Source of the DNA: CAVYXK01 sp963708245
GTDB taxonomy: Bacteria > Pseudomonadota > Alphaproteobacteria > Acetobacterales > Acetobacteraceae
Length of the DNA stretch: 64,000 bases
Assembly (NCBI GenBank): GCA_963708245.1
Contig: OY970201.1
Span: forward strand, 7,936,001-8,000,000
Reading direction: 5' to 3'
The notes beneath the pieces are model-generated. The model ran no database searches. It saw only the letters and a program-made list of their open reading frames with translations, and was not told where the DNA came from. Shown one piece after another: positions 36,812-46,434 of this stretch (position 1 is its first letter; every line of letters begins with the position of its first letter). The position numbers and the translations under genes are program-made.

Positions 36812-38066
36812 TGGAGTGCACCCCTGCGGGTGGACAGATTGAGCGATTGGATTTGACCCTCCCTGCTGGGCTTCCGGAGGATGGAAGCCATGACGAAGCA
36901 CCGGTCTCACAGCGCGGCATTCAAGCGGCAGGTCGCTGAGGAGTTCCTCGCGGGGGAGACGCTGCACGCGTTATCCACGCGCCACGACATCTCGCGGCAG
37001 CTGATCCGGATTGGGTCGGCAAGTTCGAAGCCGGCGCGCTCGACGATGACGTGCAGGCGGCGGACCTGATCCAGGAGTATGAGGCCAAGATCGCCGCCCT
37101 GGAACGGATGGTCGGATGCCAGGCGCTGGAGATTGAGCTGCTAAAAGGGGCTTTGAAGCACGCACCCCCGGCCGAGAAGCGCGAGCACCTCCGTCGTCAC
37201 CGGCCCCGTGACGTCTCGGTCAGACAGGGGTGCGAACCGATGGGTCTCGCGCGGTCCACCTTTTATGACGTAGCGCCTGTTACTCTGGCCGCTGACGAGC
37301 TCGTCGCCCGCATTGGCGCGATCTGCGACGAGTTCGAGTGTTATGGCTACCGGCGGGTCGGGGCAGCGCTGCGCCATCAGGGCGTGGTGGTGAATGGCAA
37401 GAAGCTTCGTCGCCTGATGCATGAGCGCGGTCTGCAGCCGAAGCGGCGCCGTCGCTACGTCATCACGACGGACAACAACCACGCTGGACCGATCTTCCCT
37501 GACTTGGCCAAGGGTCTTGTTCCCGACCGTCCGAACCAGCTCTGGGTCGCGGACCTGACCTACGTCACCATCCCGGGCGGCTTCGTCTACCTGGCTGCCA
37601 TTCTCGACGCCTGGTCGCGCAAGGTCGTCGGGTACGCGATCAGCCGATGCATGGACGCCAGGATCGCCGTCGCCGCCCTAGAAAGCGGCGATCAGAAATC
37701 GCGCGCCGGCCAGAGGATGCATCCATCGGTCGAATTGAGATTCGCAATATGCCTCGGAAGTGTATCGTGAGCTGCTGGTCGAACACGGTCTGGTCGGATC
37801 GATGAGCCGCCGCGGCAATCCGTACGACGACGCCAAGGCAGAAAGCTTCATGAAAACCTTGAAGGTCGAGGCGATCTATCTGGCAGGCTACGAGACGTTC
37901 GAAGACGTTACCGCCGACCTTCCACGTTTCATCGACGACGTCTACAGTAGCAGAAGACTTCACTCCGCGCTCGGCTATCTCAGCCCTGTGCAGTTCGAGG
38001 ATCAACAGGCCCAGAAGACGGTCAAAACGGCAGCCTGATCCTGTCCACCCGCAGGGGCGCACTCCA
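36812..38066 (+). mobile_element. Degenerate IS3-family insertion sequence
   Basis: A 1,255-bp element bounded by 26-bp inverted repeats with one mismatch: TGGAGTGCACCCCTGCGGGT... at 36812-36837 and its complement at 38041-38066, with the TG...CA tips usual in IS3. It is flanked on both sides by ATC (36809-36811 and 38067-38069), a 3-bp target duplication, so the borders are exact. Its transposase frames are disabled, so it can move only if helped in trans. Confidence 0.9.
36881..38038 (+). pseudogene. IS3-family transposase orfA/orfB, multiply disabled
   Basis: OrfA starts MTKHRSHSAAFKRQVAEEF and loses one T near 37012 (LIRIG instead of LIRIWVGKF). The continuing frame holds the leucine-zipper-like part and most of orfB, with the first DDE aspartate in LWVADLTY. 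A second frameshift near 37685 follows, and a TGA replaces the arginine codon after the second catalytic aspartate, itself changed to Asn (expected HSDRGSQY reads HRSN-stop-DSQY). The last piece has the catalytic Glu in RGNPYDDAKAESF and ends at 38038. At least three lesions make it inactive. Confidence 0.88.
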
Positions 38067-38098
38067 ATCGAGGGTCAATGTTCAACGCCGATTGACAC

Positions 38099-38577
38099 TC
38101 AATGGGTAGGCGGCTCCATTGAGACGCCGTACTTCACCGCTATGGCCACTAATTCGCTCATTTCCGGCGTGCCCGTGGCGGTGGCGGTCTCCAATTCGGC
38201 AAACATCTGATCAAGGCCGCAACTCGGGGCGCACAGGATGAGAACACGGGCCGGCTCATCACCGGGATTGCGAAAGGCATGGCGCTGTTTGCGCGCGCCA
38301 TACAAGAAGGCGCCAGGTCCGACGCGACGGGGCGCCGGCTCGCCTTCGAGCTCGATGAGGAGCTCTCCGCTCAGAACATAGAAGGCTTCGTCCTCTCGGG
38401 TATGGGTATGCGGCGGCGCGCCTGCGCCTGGCGGAACGACGACTTCCCACAGCGATAACGACCCCGCGGTTTCGGCGCCCGTCGCTTTGTAGATGTGGGT
38501 GACACCAGCAAGTTGAGCGTCGAACCAACTCCTGGCCCGCGAACGAACGATGTCGTCGCGGCGAAGTTCGTGTCCAT
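38099..38577 (-). pseudogene. Single-domain cupin protein, frameshifted
   Basis: An ATG at 38577 with AAAGGAG seven bases upstream gives MDTNFAATTSFVRGPGVG and STLNL, after which the frame must shift near 38510 to read AGVTHIYKATGAETAG, the metal-binding motif PPHTHTREDEAFYVLSGE and the second motif RQRHAFRNPGDE, ending SMEPPTH at 38099. The shift needs one missing base. The intact protein would be about 160 residues, a quercetinase/small-cupin type. Its stop codon abuts an IS21-like end. Confidence 0.75.
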
Positions 38578-38659
38578 TTCCGATCTCCTTTGTGTCGTTT
38601 ACGCGACGAGCGGAAATGATCGAGCAAACGACTGCTCAATATCCAGGCCGAAAATTGCT

Positions 38660-38900
38660 CATGTTTTGTTTAACTCCGGCGGGCAGAGAGCCGTCTCGCG
38701 GGCGACGTTCCTACGCTTCATGGCTGACCAGGACATCGATGACCGCTGCCGCTAAGGCTTGCCAGGGCCTATGCGCGGTCGAGCTCGCAATGTTTCGCGA
38801 AGTGCTCGGCCCCGGCTGGATGATCGAACGGGTTGATCACCTGCTGGCGGGTGCCCGGCGATGCGCCTATCGCATGCGTCCCGCGACCGTTCCGTGCTAG
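38660..38900 (+). pseudogene. Remnant of a winged-helix (COG2345/ArsR-like) transcriptional regulator
   Basis: The frame ending at TAG 38900 reads VELAMFREVLGPGW, then IERVDHLLAGARRCAYRM. This is the C-terminal effector segment of predicted regulators of the ArsR/SufR-like COG2345 type (VLG ... ERVEH ... GARRCAYRV). Upstream, LTPAGRE could be the end of the winged helix, but the frame is broken and no start is found. It lies between the divergent cupin and oxygenase genes, where a regulator might be expected. Confidence 0.5.
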
Positions 38901-38923
38901 GGCGCCTCCCGCAGGAGATGCGC

Positions 38924-39556
38924 ATGATCGAGTTGGACTATGCAGCGTTGCGCTCGGCCCCGCTCGGGACCGATCCCTTTCCGTATCTGGTGGTGCCGAA
39001 TTTCGTGCCTCCGGCCGTCTTGCGCAGGGTGCTGGCCGACCTGCCGCCACTGGGCCGGCGGGGCTCGATCCCGCCGGGATCTTTGCGACTCGGCCCGGCG
39101 GCCAAGGCGCTGGTTCAGGAGCTGGAGGGACTGGCGCTGCGTGAGGGGATCGCGGATCGCTTCGGCCTCGACCTGACCGATGCCCCAACCATGCTGACCC
39201 TGCGCGGCTGGACCAACGAGCGGGACGGGCATATCCACGTCGACTCAACGGCTAAGCGCGTGACGGTGCTGCTGTACTTGAACCCGGAGAACGGGACCTT
39301 TGCCGGGCATGAGGGGTGCCTTCGGCTATTGCGCGGCCCCCGCGACCTGGAGGATTACGGAGCCGAGGTGCCGCCGGTGAACGGCACGCTGTTGGTGTTC
39401 CCCAACGGGCCGAATGCCTGGCACGGCCACAAGGTGTTCACCGGCCAGCGTTTCAGCATCCAGCTCAATTACATGACAACGGACGCGAAGGCGCGGAGCG
39501 AGCTGCGCCGGCACCGGCTCTCAGCACTCGTCAAGCGGCTGACGCGGGCGGCGTAA
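38924..39556 (+). CDS. 2-oxoglutarate/Fe(II)-dependent oxygenase
   Basis: A 210-residue double-stranded beta-helix oxygenase. The iron ligands are visible: HxD in GHIHVDSTAKRVTVLLYLN and the distal His in AWHGHKVFTGQRFSIQLNY, with the Arg that binds 2-oxoglutarate in QRFSI. The strand FPNGPNAWHG is typical of prolyl-hydroxylase-like members. AGGAG lies six bases before the ATG at 38924; an in-frame ATG two codons earlier and another at 38861 are less likely. Substrate unknown. Confidence 0.82.
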   Translation: MIELDYAALRSAPLGTDPFPYLVVPNFVPPAVLRRVLADLPPLGRRGSIPPGSLRLGPAAKALVQELEGLALREGIADRFGLDLTDAPTMLTLRGWTNERDGHIHVDSTAKRVTVLLYLNPENGTFAGHEGCLRLLRGPRDLEDYGAEVPPVNGTLLVFPNGPNAWHGHKVFTGQRFSIQLNYMTTDAKARSELRRHRLSALVKRLTRAA

Positions 39557-39583
39557 AGTCGGGGCGCCGGACCAACCGACAGG

Positions 39584-39934
39584 GTGACGCAGGTTTCATC
39601 CATCGCCAGAAGAATCGGCAAGGACCGCAGCGCATCATTGATCGCGGTGAGCGTGGCACCGGGTAATGGCGTGGTCTTTACCTCGGTTTCGACCGGCAAC
39701 GGCACTTGCAGCGAGACGATCGCTTATGACTATCCCAGCCATGGCGGCCGTCCGATTGTCCATGTCTCACAAAGCGGGAATGCCTGCGGTGGGGTCGATG
39801 TGAACAGGCCAGCGCGTGTACAATCGGCGCAACCAGTGGCACCGTACGCGATTCAGCCGACCATCCCGACATCGCGGCGACCGCGGCTGTGGCAGACCGT
39901 GTACCGGCACCCGGTCGCTTCCCACCAGGGCTGA
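39584..39934 (+). CDS. Hypothetical protein, possibly a remnant
   Basis: A 116-codon frame with protein-like content in the middle (GVVFTSVSTGNGTC, YDYPSHGGRPIVHVSQSG) including a Cys pair that could form a disulfide, then a Pro/Arg-rich tail. It has no signal peptide and no good binding site, and could be what is left of an exported protein. No family is recognised. Confidence 0.3.
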   Translation: MTQVSSIARRIGKDRSASLIAVSVAPGNGVVFTSVSTGNGTCSETIAYDYPSHGGRPIVHVSQSGNACGGVDVNRPARVQSAQPVAPYAIQPTIPTSRRPRLWQTVYRHPVASHQG

Positions 39935-39976
39935 GGCGGCGGTTGTGAGCGGCGAGCGATGCGCGCCGCTCACCCA

Positions 39977-41325
39977 TCACGTCGTGTGCGCGTACTCTAC
40001 CGAGATGTCCCGGTTGGTGTAGTCGGGCATCATGGTTGCGGCGATGATGCTGATAACCGCGCAGGCCGATATATAGATAGCAATCGGCACCCATGAGTGG
40101 GTCGCCGCCAGCAGTGCTGTGGCGATCAGCGGCGCCGGCCCACCGGCAATGATCGACGCGAGCTGGTAGCCAATCGAAGCTCCGGAATAGCGCAGCCGTC
40201 CGGTGAAGCATTCGGCGATCAATGCAGCCTGCGGGCCGTACATGGTGTCGTGTGGAATTAGCGAGACCACGATCATCAGGAAGACAAGGAATGGTACCGC
40301 CGTGCTGAGTAACGCGAAATAGATCCAGGCGAAAACCCCCGTCATCACTGCACCGACGAGATACACCTTCCTCCGCCCGTATTTGTCCGATAGGTGCCCT
40401 GCGATCGGGATGCTGAAGAACGATACAACCGAGGCGACCAGGTACCTGAGACCAGCAGCAGGTCGCGTGTCATTTTGAGCTCGCCCACCCCATAAGCGAA
40501 CACGAAAGCCGTGAAAACGTAGAATGGCGCCTGCTCGCCCATGCGCGCGAAGGCACTCAGGAACACCTCGCGCGGCTGCTTGCGGAACACCTCGGCGACC
40601 GGGGCCTTTTCCACCCGGTCCTCGGCCAGCAGACGGCAGAAGATGGGCGTCTCCATGATCCCGAGCCGGATCCATAAGCCGATCCCCACCAGCACGATGC
40701 TGATCAGGAACGGAATCCGCCAGCCCCAGGTGACGAATGCGTCCCCCGCGATGGCGCTAAACGACAGCACGGCGAGGGTGGACAGGAACAGGCCCGCGGG
40801 CACGCCCCATTGCGGCCAGGACGCGACGAAGCCGCGATGGTGGTTGGTGCGCGCCCATTCCATCGACAGCAGCACCGATCCACCCCATTCGCCGCCCACG
40901 CCGATGCCCTGGATGAACCGCAGGACCGTCAGGATGATCGCGCCCCAGATACCGATGCTGGCATAGGTTGGAACCAAGCCCACCAGAAACGTGGCAATTC
41001 CCATCAGCATCAGCGTGGCGATCAGCGCCGCCTTGCGACCCAGCCGGTCGCCCCAGTGTCCGAAAATGGCCGCCCCGATCGGGCGCGCGACGAATCCCAC
41101 GGCATAGATGGCGAAGGCGTTGAGCGTGCCGACCAGTGGATCGGAATTCGGAAAGTAGAGCTTGGCGAATACCAGGCCAGTCACGGCGCTGTAGAGGAAG
41201 AAGTCGTACCACTCGATGGTGGTGCCGATGGTGCTGGCGATCACCGCCCGCCGGAGTTGGGCGCCGTGTTCATCTTCGGACAGCACGCCAGTTTCCCAGG
41301 CCGGCATGCCCGTGGTGCTTGACAT
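39977..41325 (-). pseudogene. MFS transporter, metabolite:H+ symporter (MHS) type, frameshifted
   Basis: The first frame gives about eight membrane helices of the MHS family: STIGTTIEWYDFFLYS, the signature GHWGDRLGRKAALIATL, RFIQGIGVGGEWGGSV and KAPVAEVFRKQPREV. Near 40450 the frame changes by one missing base, and the second frame continues RYLVASVVSFFSIPIAGH and LSDKYGRRKVYL to the C-terminal helices, ending ISVEYAHTT. The intact product would be about 440 residues. Such carriers take up organic acids or osmolytes with protons. The lesion is not in a homopolymer. Confidence 0.85.
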
Positions 41326-41523
41326 GGTCGTTTCCCCTAAACTCGGACCTTGGTTTTGTTGCCAAACTATGACAGGGTCGAGCCATCAGGCAACAGGAAA
41401 TCCGCGGTAGGCGCCTGACACCTTCCTGCCGGGACGCGCAGCGTTCGGGTCTTCTGCCCGTCCGCCTGGACGTGGCAGGATCGGCTGCGAACGGATATCC
41501 CAGAACCACCGAAGGAGGCACCC

Positions 41524-41886
41524 GTGCCCGTCACCTATGCGGTCGGCCAGCGCGATTCCCGCCCGTGGGGCCATTGGGAAATCCTGGCCGTCGGACCGAA
41601 CTACGCTGTGAAGCGCATCCTGGTCCACCCGGGCGCCCGGCTATCGCTCCAGCGCCATACCCATCGCGCCGAGCACTGGATCATCGTCGCCGGGTCGGGA
41701 AAGGTGACCCGCGGCAACGAGGTCTTCCCCGTTGCCGCGGGTCAGCAGGTCCTCATCGGCCTGAGCGATGCCCACCGTATTGAAAATCCGGGCACTGAAG
41801 ATCTGCTGTTCATCGAGGTGCAGCACGGGCAACACCTGGATGAGAGCGATATCGAACGTCTTCAGGACGATTACGGGCGGAGCTGA
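41524..41886 (+). CDS. Cupin protein, mannose-6-phosphate isomerase type II-like domain
   Basis: A 120-residue single-domain cupin resembling the C-terminal isomerase domain of ManC/AlgA proteins: RPWGHWEILAVGPNYAVKRI, LSLQRHTHRAEHWIIVAG with the His/Glu metal ligands, and LIGLSDAHRIENPGTEDL. It may interconvert mannose-6-phosphate and fructose-6-phosphate, but free-standing domains are often of unknown role. GGAGG lies six bases before the GTG/ATG region at 41524. Confidence 0.85.
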   Translation: MPVTYAVGQRDSRPWGHWEILAVGPNYAVKRILVHPGARLSLQRHTHRAEHWIIVAGSGKVTRGNEVFPVAAGQQVLIGLSDAHRIENPGTEDLLFIEVQHGQHLDESDIERLQDDYGRS

Positions 41887-41921
41887 ACGGCGCAGTAGCC
41901 GTTCGCCCTCAAGCTAAAGCA

Positions 41922-42056
41922 TCAGTACTGGTAGTGTTGGCCGGCGCGCGCCAGCCGGGCGTCCTGGCCGCCATTGCCACCACCTCCATTGGCAAAGGCA
42001 GCGGTTGCAATTGAAAGGGTTAGCACGGCCATGGCCGCGAGCAGAAGTGCCCTCAT
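41922..42056 (-). CDS. 44-residue exported Gly-rich peptide
   Basis: An ATG at 42056 with AAGGAGAG eight bases upstream encodes a 44-residue product that is almost all signal peptide (MRALLLAAMAVLTLSIATAA) followed by FANGGGGNGGQDARLA and ARAGQHYQY. After cleavage only about 20 residues remain, Gly- and Gln-rich. The good binding site and clear signal support a real gene; its role is unknown. Confidence 0.6.
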   Translation of the reverse strand: MRALLLAAMAVLTLSIATAAFANGGGGNGGQDARLARAGQHYQY

Positions 42057-42433
42057 GATCGTCTCTCCTTCAAAGCACGAGTGCCAGACCCACGCTTTTG
42101 CACGAGCCTGCGGCGACCAGCAGCGATGATGCGCGCCGGCCGCTGTTCGCGATTTCAGACCACGGCCATATTCGTGTAGATTGGCAACTCGCATATCAGG
42201 GTTGCAGGTGTGCCGAGACGCAGCGCTGTGTTACGTCCTGAAGCGACTTGTCATGGCAAGTGCTGCTCTTTGGGAAGCAGTTGGCGGCCGACCAGTTACG
42301 ACAAGTTACGAATAGAAATATGACGGTCTATGTCAATGCATTTTGAGGCAGTAGCGCCCCGGCGAGAGGTACCGGGGCGCGGCAGATACCGTTTGCGTTC
42401 GAGCTATCGCACGCGTGGCCTGGGGGGCGCCGG

Positions 42434-42652
42434 CTATGAGCGGTAGTCCCTCGCCTCCTCGGGACCGACGCTCTGCGCTGCGCTGCGACGCAGCTCGCAG
42501 ATCGCGGCGTAGATCGACTGCCAGCGGTCAAGTCCGGCGGTATCTCCTTGCAGCCGCATCTCCTGCACATGCTCGAGCGCGACGGCCTGCGCCTGTAATC
42601 CGTGACGCTTGATCATCAACCGTGCGGTGTCCTTGCTGTCCTGCTGGGTCAT
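42434..42652 (-). CDS. 72-residue small cytoplasmic protein, function unknown
   Basis: An ATG at 42652 preceded by GGAGAAGG encodes a soluble, largely helical 72-residue protein beginning MTQQDSKDTARLMIKRHGLQ and containing DRWQSIYAAICELRRSAAQ. Short proteins of this make-up (an ATP/ribosome-independent helical pair) are common unnamed genes in Alphaproteobacteria, from memory. It is divergent from the aminotransferase gene 143 bases away. Confidence 0.65.
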   Translation of the reverse strand: MTQQDSKDTARLMIKRHGLQAQAVALEHVQEMRLQGDTAGLDRWQSIYAAICELRRSAAQSVGPEEARDYRS

Positions 42653-42795
42653 CGACCTTCTCCTTCGGCTGCGTGATGCAGGCCGATGTGAGGCGACCGC
42701 CGTAACGATACCAGTCGCCGGCCGGTCACGATTGAGACACACAACCCAGCCCGGCAGCCCTTGCATCCCCCACGCAGTTTGCCGGAAGAGGGGGC

Positions 42796-43956
42796 ATGGC
42801 ACTGAAAATCGGTCGGGGTGCGTCGGCGCCGCCGTTCCTGGTGATGGACGTGATCGCGGCGGCCAACGCACGCGAGGCGGCAATGCCTGCTGGCGGGCCG
42901 GCGGTCATCCGGATGGAAGTTGGCCAGCCTGGCACAGGGGCACCCGCCGGCGCGCGAGCGGCCGCTGTCGCCGCGCTGCAGTCGGGGCAACCGCTCGGCT
43001 ACACCGAGGCGCTCGGCCGACGATCCCTGCGCAAGCGGATCGTCGCACATTACGATGACTGGTATGGCGTACGCTTGCCGGTCGAGCGGGTCGCCGTCAC
43101 CGTGGGCGCATCGGGCGGCTTTCCGCTGGCCTTCCTGGCGGCCTTCGATCCCGGCGACCGGGTCGCGCTGGCCGCCCCGTTCTACCCTCCTTACGTGAAC
43201 ATCCTGATGGCGCTCGGCATCGAGCCTGTCATCCTGGAGACCGGGCCGGAAACACGGTTCCAGCCCAGCGTGGCCGTGCTGGAGCAACTCGATCCGCCGC
43301 CTCACGGGCTGGTGGTGGCGAGCCCTTGCAATCCGGCCGGCACGATGCTGCACCCGGAGGAGCTAGCCGCCATCGCCGCATGGTGCGAGGGCGCCGGGGT
43401 GCGTCTCGTCAGCGACGAGATCTACCACGGTCTGCACTATACGAGCGCGATCGCGACTGCCGCGGCACTCAGCCCGCACGCGGTAGTGGTGAACAGCTTC
43501 TCCAAGTACTTCAGCATGACGGGCTGGCGGGTCGGCTGGCTGGTCCTGCCCGAAGATCTGATCCGGCCGGTGGAATGCCTGGCGCAGAACCTGTTCATCA
43601 GCGCCCCGCACATCTCGCAGGTGGCCGCCGAGGCGGCGTTCGACTGCGGCGCCGAGCTTCAGGCAAACGTGGCACGCTACCGGCGATCGCGCGAGCTGTT
43701 GCTGCGGGGGCTGCCAGAGGCAGGGTTCGGCCGGCTCAGCCCCGCTGAAGGGGCGTTCTATCTGTTTGCCGATATCGGCGAGCGGTCGAACGACAGCGTT
43801 CAGTTCTGCGCCCGCATGCTGGCCGAAGCCGGGATCGCGGCCACCCCGGGGGTGGATTTCGATCGCCGGCGCGGGAACCGGTTTATCCGGTTCAGCTATT
43901 GCGGGCCGGAGGCCGACATGGCCGAGGCCGCCGAGCGGCTGCGATCGTGGCGGTGA
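42796..43956 (+). CDS. PLP-dependent class I/II aminotransferase
   Basis: A 386-residue fold-type I aminotransferase. The Schiff-base lysine is Lys237 in NSFSKYFSMTGWRVGW; the PLP contacts LVVASPCNPAGTM and VSDEIYHGL are present, and the C-terminal NRFIRFSYCG holds the substrate-carboxylate Arg. It resembles aspartate/alanine-type enzymes, but the substrate is not fixed by sequence. Its stop overlaps the GTG of the downstream hydrolase (GTGA). Confidence 0.9.
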   Translation: MALKIGRGASAPPFLVMDVIAAANAREAAMPAGGPAVIRMEVGQPGTGAPAGARAAAVAALQSGQPLGYTEALGRRSLRKRIVAHYDDWYGVRLPVERVAVTVGASGGFPLAFLAAFDPGDRVALAAPFYPPYVNILMALGIEPVILETGPETRFQPSVAVLEQLDPPPHGLVVASPCNPAGTMLHPEELAAIAAWCEGAGVRLVSDEIYHGLHYTSAIATAAALSPHAVVVNSFSKYFSMTGWRVGWLVLPEDLIRPVECLAQNLFISAPHISQVAAEAAFDCGAELQANVARYRRSRELLLRGLPEAGFGRLSPAEGAFYLFADIGERSNDSVQFCARMLAEAGIAATPGVDFDRRRGNRFIRFSYCGPEADMAEAAERLRSWR

Positions 43957-44819
43957 CGGACGATCCGGCGGCGATCTTGCGGCGGCTGGAAGACGCGGCG
44001 CGGCGAGTCGAAACGCCGTGCGGGGAAGGGCGCATGGTCTGGCATGCGTGGGGCGCCGGCCCGGCGCTGGTGTTGTTGCACGGCGGGACCGGCTCGTGGC
44101 GGCACTGGGTGCGGACCATCCCATATTTCGCGATACGGCGGCTGGTGGTGGCGGCCGATCTGCCGGGGCTGGGCGAGTCCGATATGCCGCCGCATCCTGA
44201 TGATCCGCGGGACTCTGCCGCCATCCTGGCGCGGGGCCTCGACCGGGTGATCGGGCCAGAGACGCAGTACGACCTGGCGGGGTTTTCCTACGGTGGCGTG
44301 GTTGCCGGGTGCCTGGCGGCACGGGACGGCCGGCGGGTGCGGTCGCTGACCATTGTCGGCTCCGGTGGGATCGGGCTGCCGCGAGGGCGGACCGAGCTCG
44401 TGAAGGTTCGGCACCTGCGGGGCAATGCCCGGGTGGCGGCGCACCGAACCAATCTCGCCCGGCTGATGATTGCCGACCCGGCCCGGATCGATGAGCTGGC
44501 TCTGGCGATCCAGGACTGGAACACACGCCATTCGCGCCTGAAAAGCCCGCCTATTTCGCGTGGAACCTTCTTGCGTGATGCGCTCGCCACGGTGCGTTGC
44601 CCGGTGAATGGCATCTGGGGCAGCCGAGATGCCCCCTCCCTGCCCGATATCGCGGCGCGTGAGGCGGCGCTCCGCGTGCTGCGGCCGGAGCTGAGGTTCC
44701 GCGTGATCGTTGGCGCCGGGCACTGGGTGGCCTACGAGGCGCCAGAAGCATTCAATGCTGCGCTTGAAGCGTTGCTGGCCAATTCTACCCCTCTGTCCAA
44801 TGCCGCAGAGAGCGTATAA
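43953..44819 (+). CDS. Alpha/beta hydrolase
   Basis: A 288-residue hydrolase: oxyanion loop ALVLLHGGTGSWRHW, ADLPGLGESDMP, nucleophile elbow AGFSYGGVV, acid in GIWGSRDAPS, and His in VGAGHWVAYEAPEAF. The start is a GTG that overlaps the aminotransferase stop by four bases; a longer in-frame start would lie inside that gene. It may be a carboxylesterase, C-C hydrolase or lipase-like enzyme. The 34-base gap to secD has no strong signal. Confidence 0.85.
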   Translation: MTDDPAAILRRLEDAARRVETPCGEGRMVWHAWGAGPALVLLHGGTGSWRHWVRTIPYFAIRRLVVAADLPGLGESDMPPHPDDPRDSAAILARGLDRVIGPETQYDLAGFSYGGVVAGCLAARDGRRVRSLTIVGSGGIGLPRGRTELVKVRHLRGNARVAAHRTNLARLMIADPARIDELALAIQDWNTRHSRLKSPPISRGTFLRDALATVRCPVNGIWGSRDAPSLPDIAAREAALRVLRPELRFRVIVGAGHWVAYEAPEAFNAALEALLANSTPLSNAAESV

Positions 44820-44853
44820 GCCGTATGCGCCAACCTCCCACCTGTGACCAACG

Positions 44854-46428
44854 ATGTATTTCAGCCGCCTGAAAGCCTCCTTGATTCTCGGCGCCTGTAT
44901 CCTCGGCGCGCTCCTGTGCATCCCCAACCTGGCCCGCGCGCCCGCCCCGTGGCTGCCATGGCGCCAGGTGCATCTTGGGCTCGACCTGCAGGGTGGCAGC
45001 TACCTGCTGATGCAGGTCGATATGAACGCGGTAATCAAGCAGCGGCTCAACGGATTGATCGGTTCGATCCGCCAGGCCCTGGTCAACCGCGAGATCTTCT
45101 ATCGCACGATCCAGGCCGAGCCGACGCAGAACCGGGTTGCCGTGCAACTCCAAGACCCCACTCGGCTGAACGATGCGCTCGCCGCGCTGCAACCGCTGGT
45201 CTCGACCGAGGGTGCGTTGAGCACGCCCGACCTGGTCCTGTCCTCCACCCCCGGCGGACAGATCGACCTGACATTGTCGGAGGTGGCCCTGCGCAGCCGG
45301 GCGGCGGCGGCGCTGCAGCAATCGATCGAGATTGTGCGTCGGCGAATCGATGCGACTGGAGTGGTCGATCCGCAAGTCGCGCAGGAGGGTGAATCGCGGA
45401 TCGTGGTGCAGCTTCCCGGCATCGGCGATCCGGAACGCATCAAGCAGCTTCTCGGCGAGACCGCGCATATGACGTTCCAACTCGTCGATGAGACCGCGAA
45501 CCCGGCCTCGGCGGCGCCACCTCCGCCTGGAGTCTCGTATCTGCCGATGCAGGACAACCCGAACCAGAAGATTGCGGTCTATGACCGCGTCGATGTGGAT
45601 GGCGGCGATCTGACCGACGCCCGCGCGGGAACGGACCAGCAGACTGGCCAATGGGTGGTGAACTTCACCTTCAACTCGGTGGGCGCTCGGCGCTTCGCCG
45701 ACGTGACACGCAGCAATGTCGGGCGACAATTCGCGATTGTGCTGGACAACAAGGTGATCAGTGCGCCGGTGATCCGCGAGCCGATCCTGGGCGGGCGCGG
45801 GCAGATCAGCGGCAATTTCACGGCCGCCTCGGCCTCCGACCTCGCGCTGCTGCTGCGCGCCGGCGCCCTACCCGCGCCCCTTACCGTGATCGAGGAGAAC
45901 AGCATCGGCCCCGAGCTGGGCGCGGATTCAATCCGCGCCGGGGCGATCGCGCTTGGCGTCGGCTTCCTGCTGGTCGTCGGCTTTATGGGGTTCTTCTACG
46001 GGCTGCTCGGCTGGTTCGCGAACGTCTGCCTGGTGGTGAACCTGGTCCTGATGCTGGCGATCATGTCGCTGTTGCAGGCGACGCTGACGCTGCCGGGCAT
46101 GGCCGGGATTCTGCTTACGCTGGGCATGGCGGTCGATGCCAACATCCTGATCAATGAGCGGGTGCGCGAGGAGCAGCGCAACGGTCGGCCGCCCTTGCAG
46201 GCGCTGGAGCACGGGTTCCAGCGCGCCTATCGCACGATCTTCGATTCCAATGCCACCGCGTTCCTGGCGCACGTGATGCTGTTCATCTTCGGCTCCGGCC
46301 CAGTGCGTGGTTTCGCCGTGACGATCACGGTGGGCATCGCGACCAGCCTGTTCACCGCCTGGATGCTGACGCGCCTGTTGGTCTCGCGTTGGTACATCGC
46401 CACGCGTCCTCGCCTGTTGCCGGTCTAG
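44854..46428 (+). CDS. secD: Protein translocase subunit SecD
   Basis: A 524-residue SecD: an N-terminal membrane helix, the LGLDLQGGSYLLMQVD strand, the long periplasmic P1 region, and five C-terminal helices with GADSIRAGAIALGVGFLLV, MAVDANILINERVREE and NATAFLAHV. SecD and SecF use the proton motive force to pull exported proteins through SecYEG. Normal size. No yajC gene lies upstream, which is unusual. secF follows after six bases. Confidence 0.95.
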   Translation: MYFSRLKASLILGACILGALLCIPNLARAPAPWLPWRQVHLGLDLQGGSYLLMQVDMNAVIKQRLNGLIGSIRQALVNREIFYRTIQAEPTQNRVAVQLQDPTRLNDALAALQPLVSTEGALSTPDLVLSSTPGGQIDLTLSEVALRSRAAAALQQSIEIVRRRIDATGVVDPQVAQEGESRIVVQLPGIGDPERIKQLLGETAHMTFQLVDETANPASAAPPPPGVSYLPMQDNPNQKIAVYDRVDVDGGDLTDARAGTDQQTGQWVVNFTFNSVGARRFADVTRSNVGRQFAIVLDNKVISAPVIREPILGGRGQISGNFTAASASDLALLLRAGALPAPLTVIEENSIGPELGADSIRAGAIALGVGFLLVVGFMGFFYGLLGWFANVCLVVNLVLMLAIMSLLQATLTLPGMAGILLTLGMAVDANILINERVREEQRNGRPPLQALEHGFQRAYRTIFDSNATAFLAHVMLFIFGSGPVRGFAVTITVGIATSLFTAWMLTRLLVSRWYIATRPRLLPV

Positions 46429-46434
46429 GTCGTT

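Larger units (their letters stand above)
36791..38097 (-). repeat. IS21-like terminal repeats split by the IS3 element
   Basis: Just outside the IS3 ends lie two direct repeats: GGTCAATTTTGGACGCCGAT (36791-36810) and GGTCAATGTTCAACGCCGAT (about 38073-38092), the latter ending TTGACA at 38097 next to the cupin stop codon. Removing the IS3 brings them together as a tandem pair. Tandem terminal repeats beginning TGTCAATCGGCG are, from memory, typical of IS21-family ends. Only the end of that element is seen. Confidence 0.5.

Noticed and set aside
42061..42194. Longer start for the 44-residue exported peptide
   Set aside because: An in-frame ATG at 42194 would place 46 unrelated residues before the signal peptide; the ATG at 42056 has a strong binding site.
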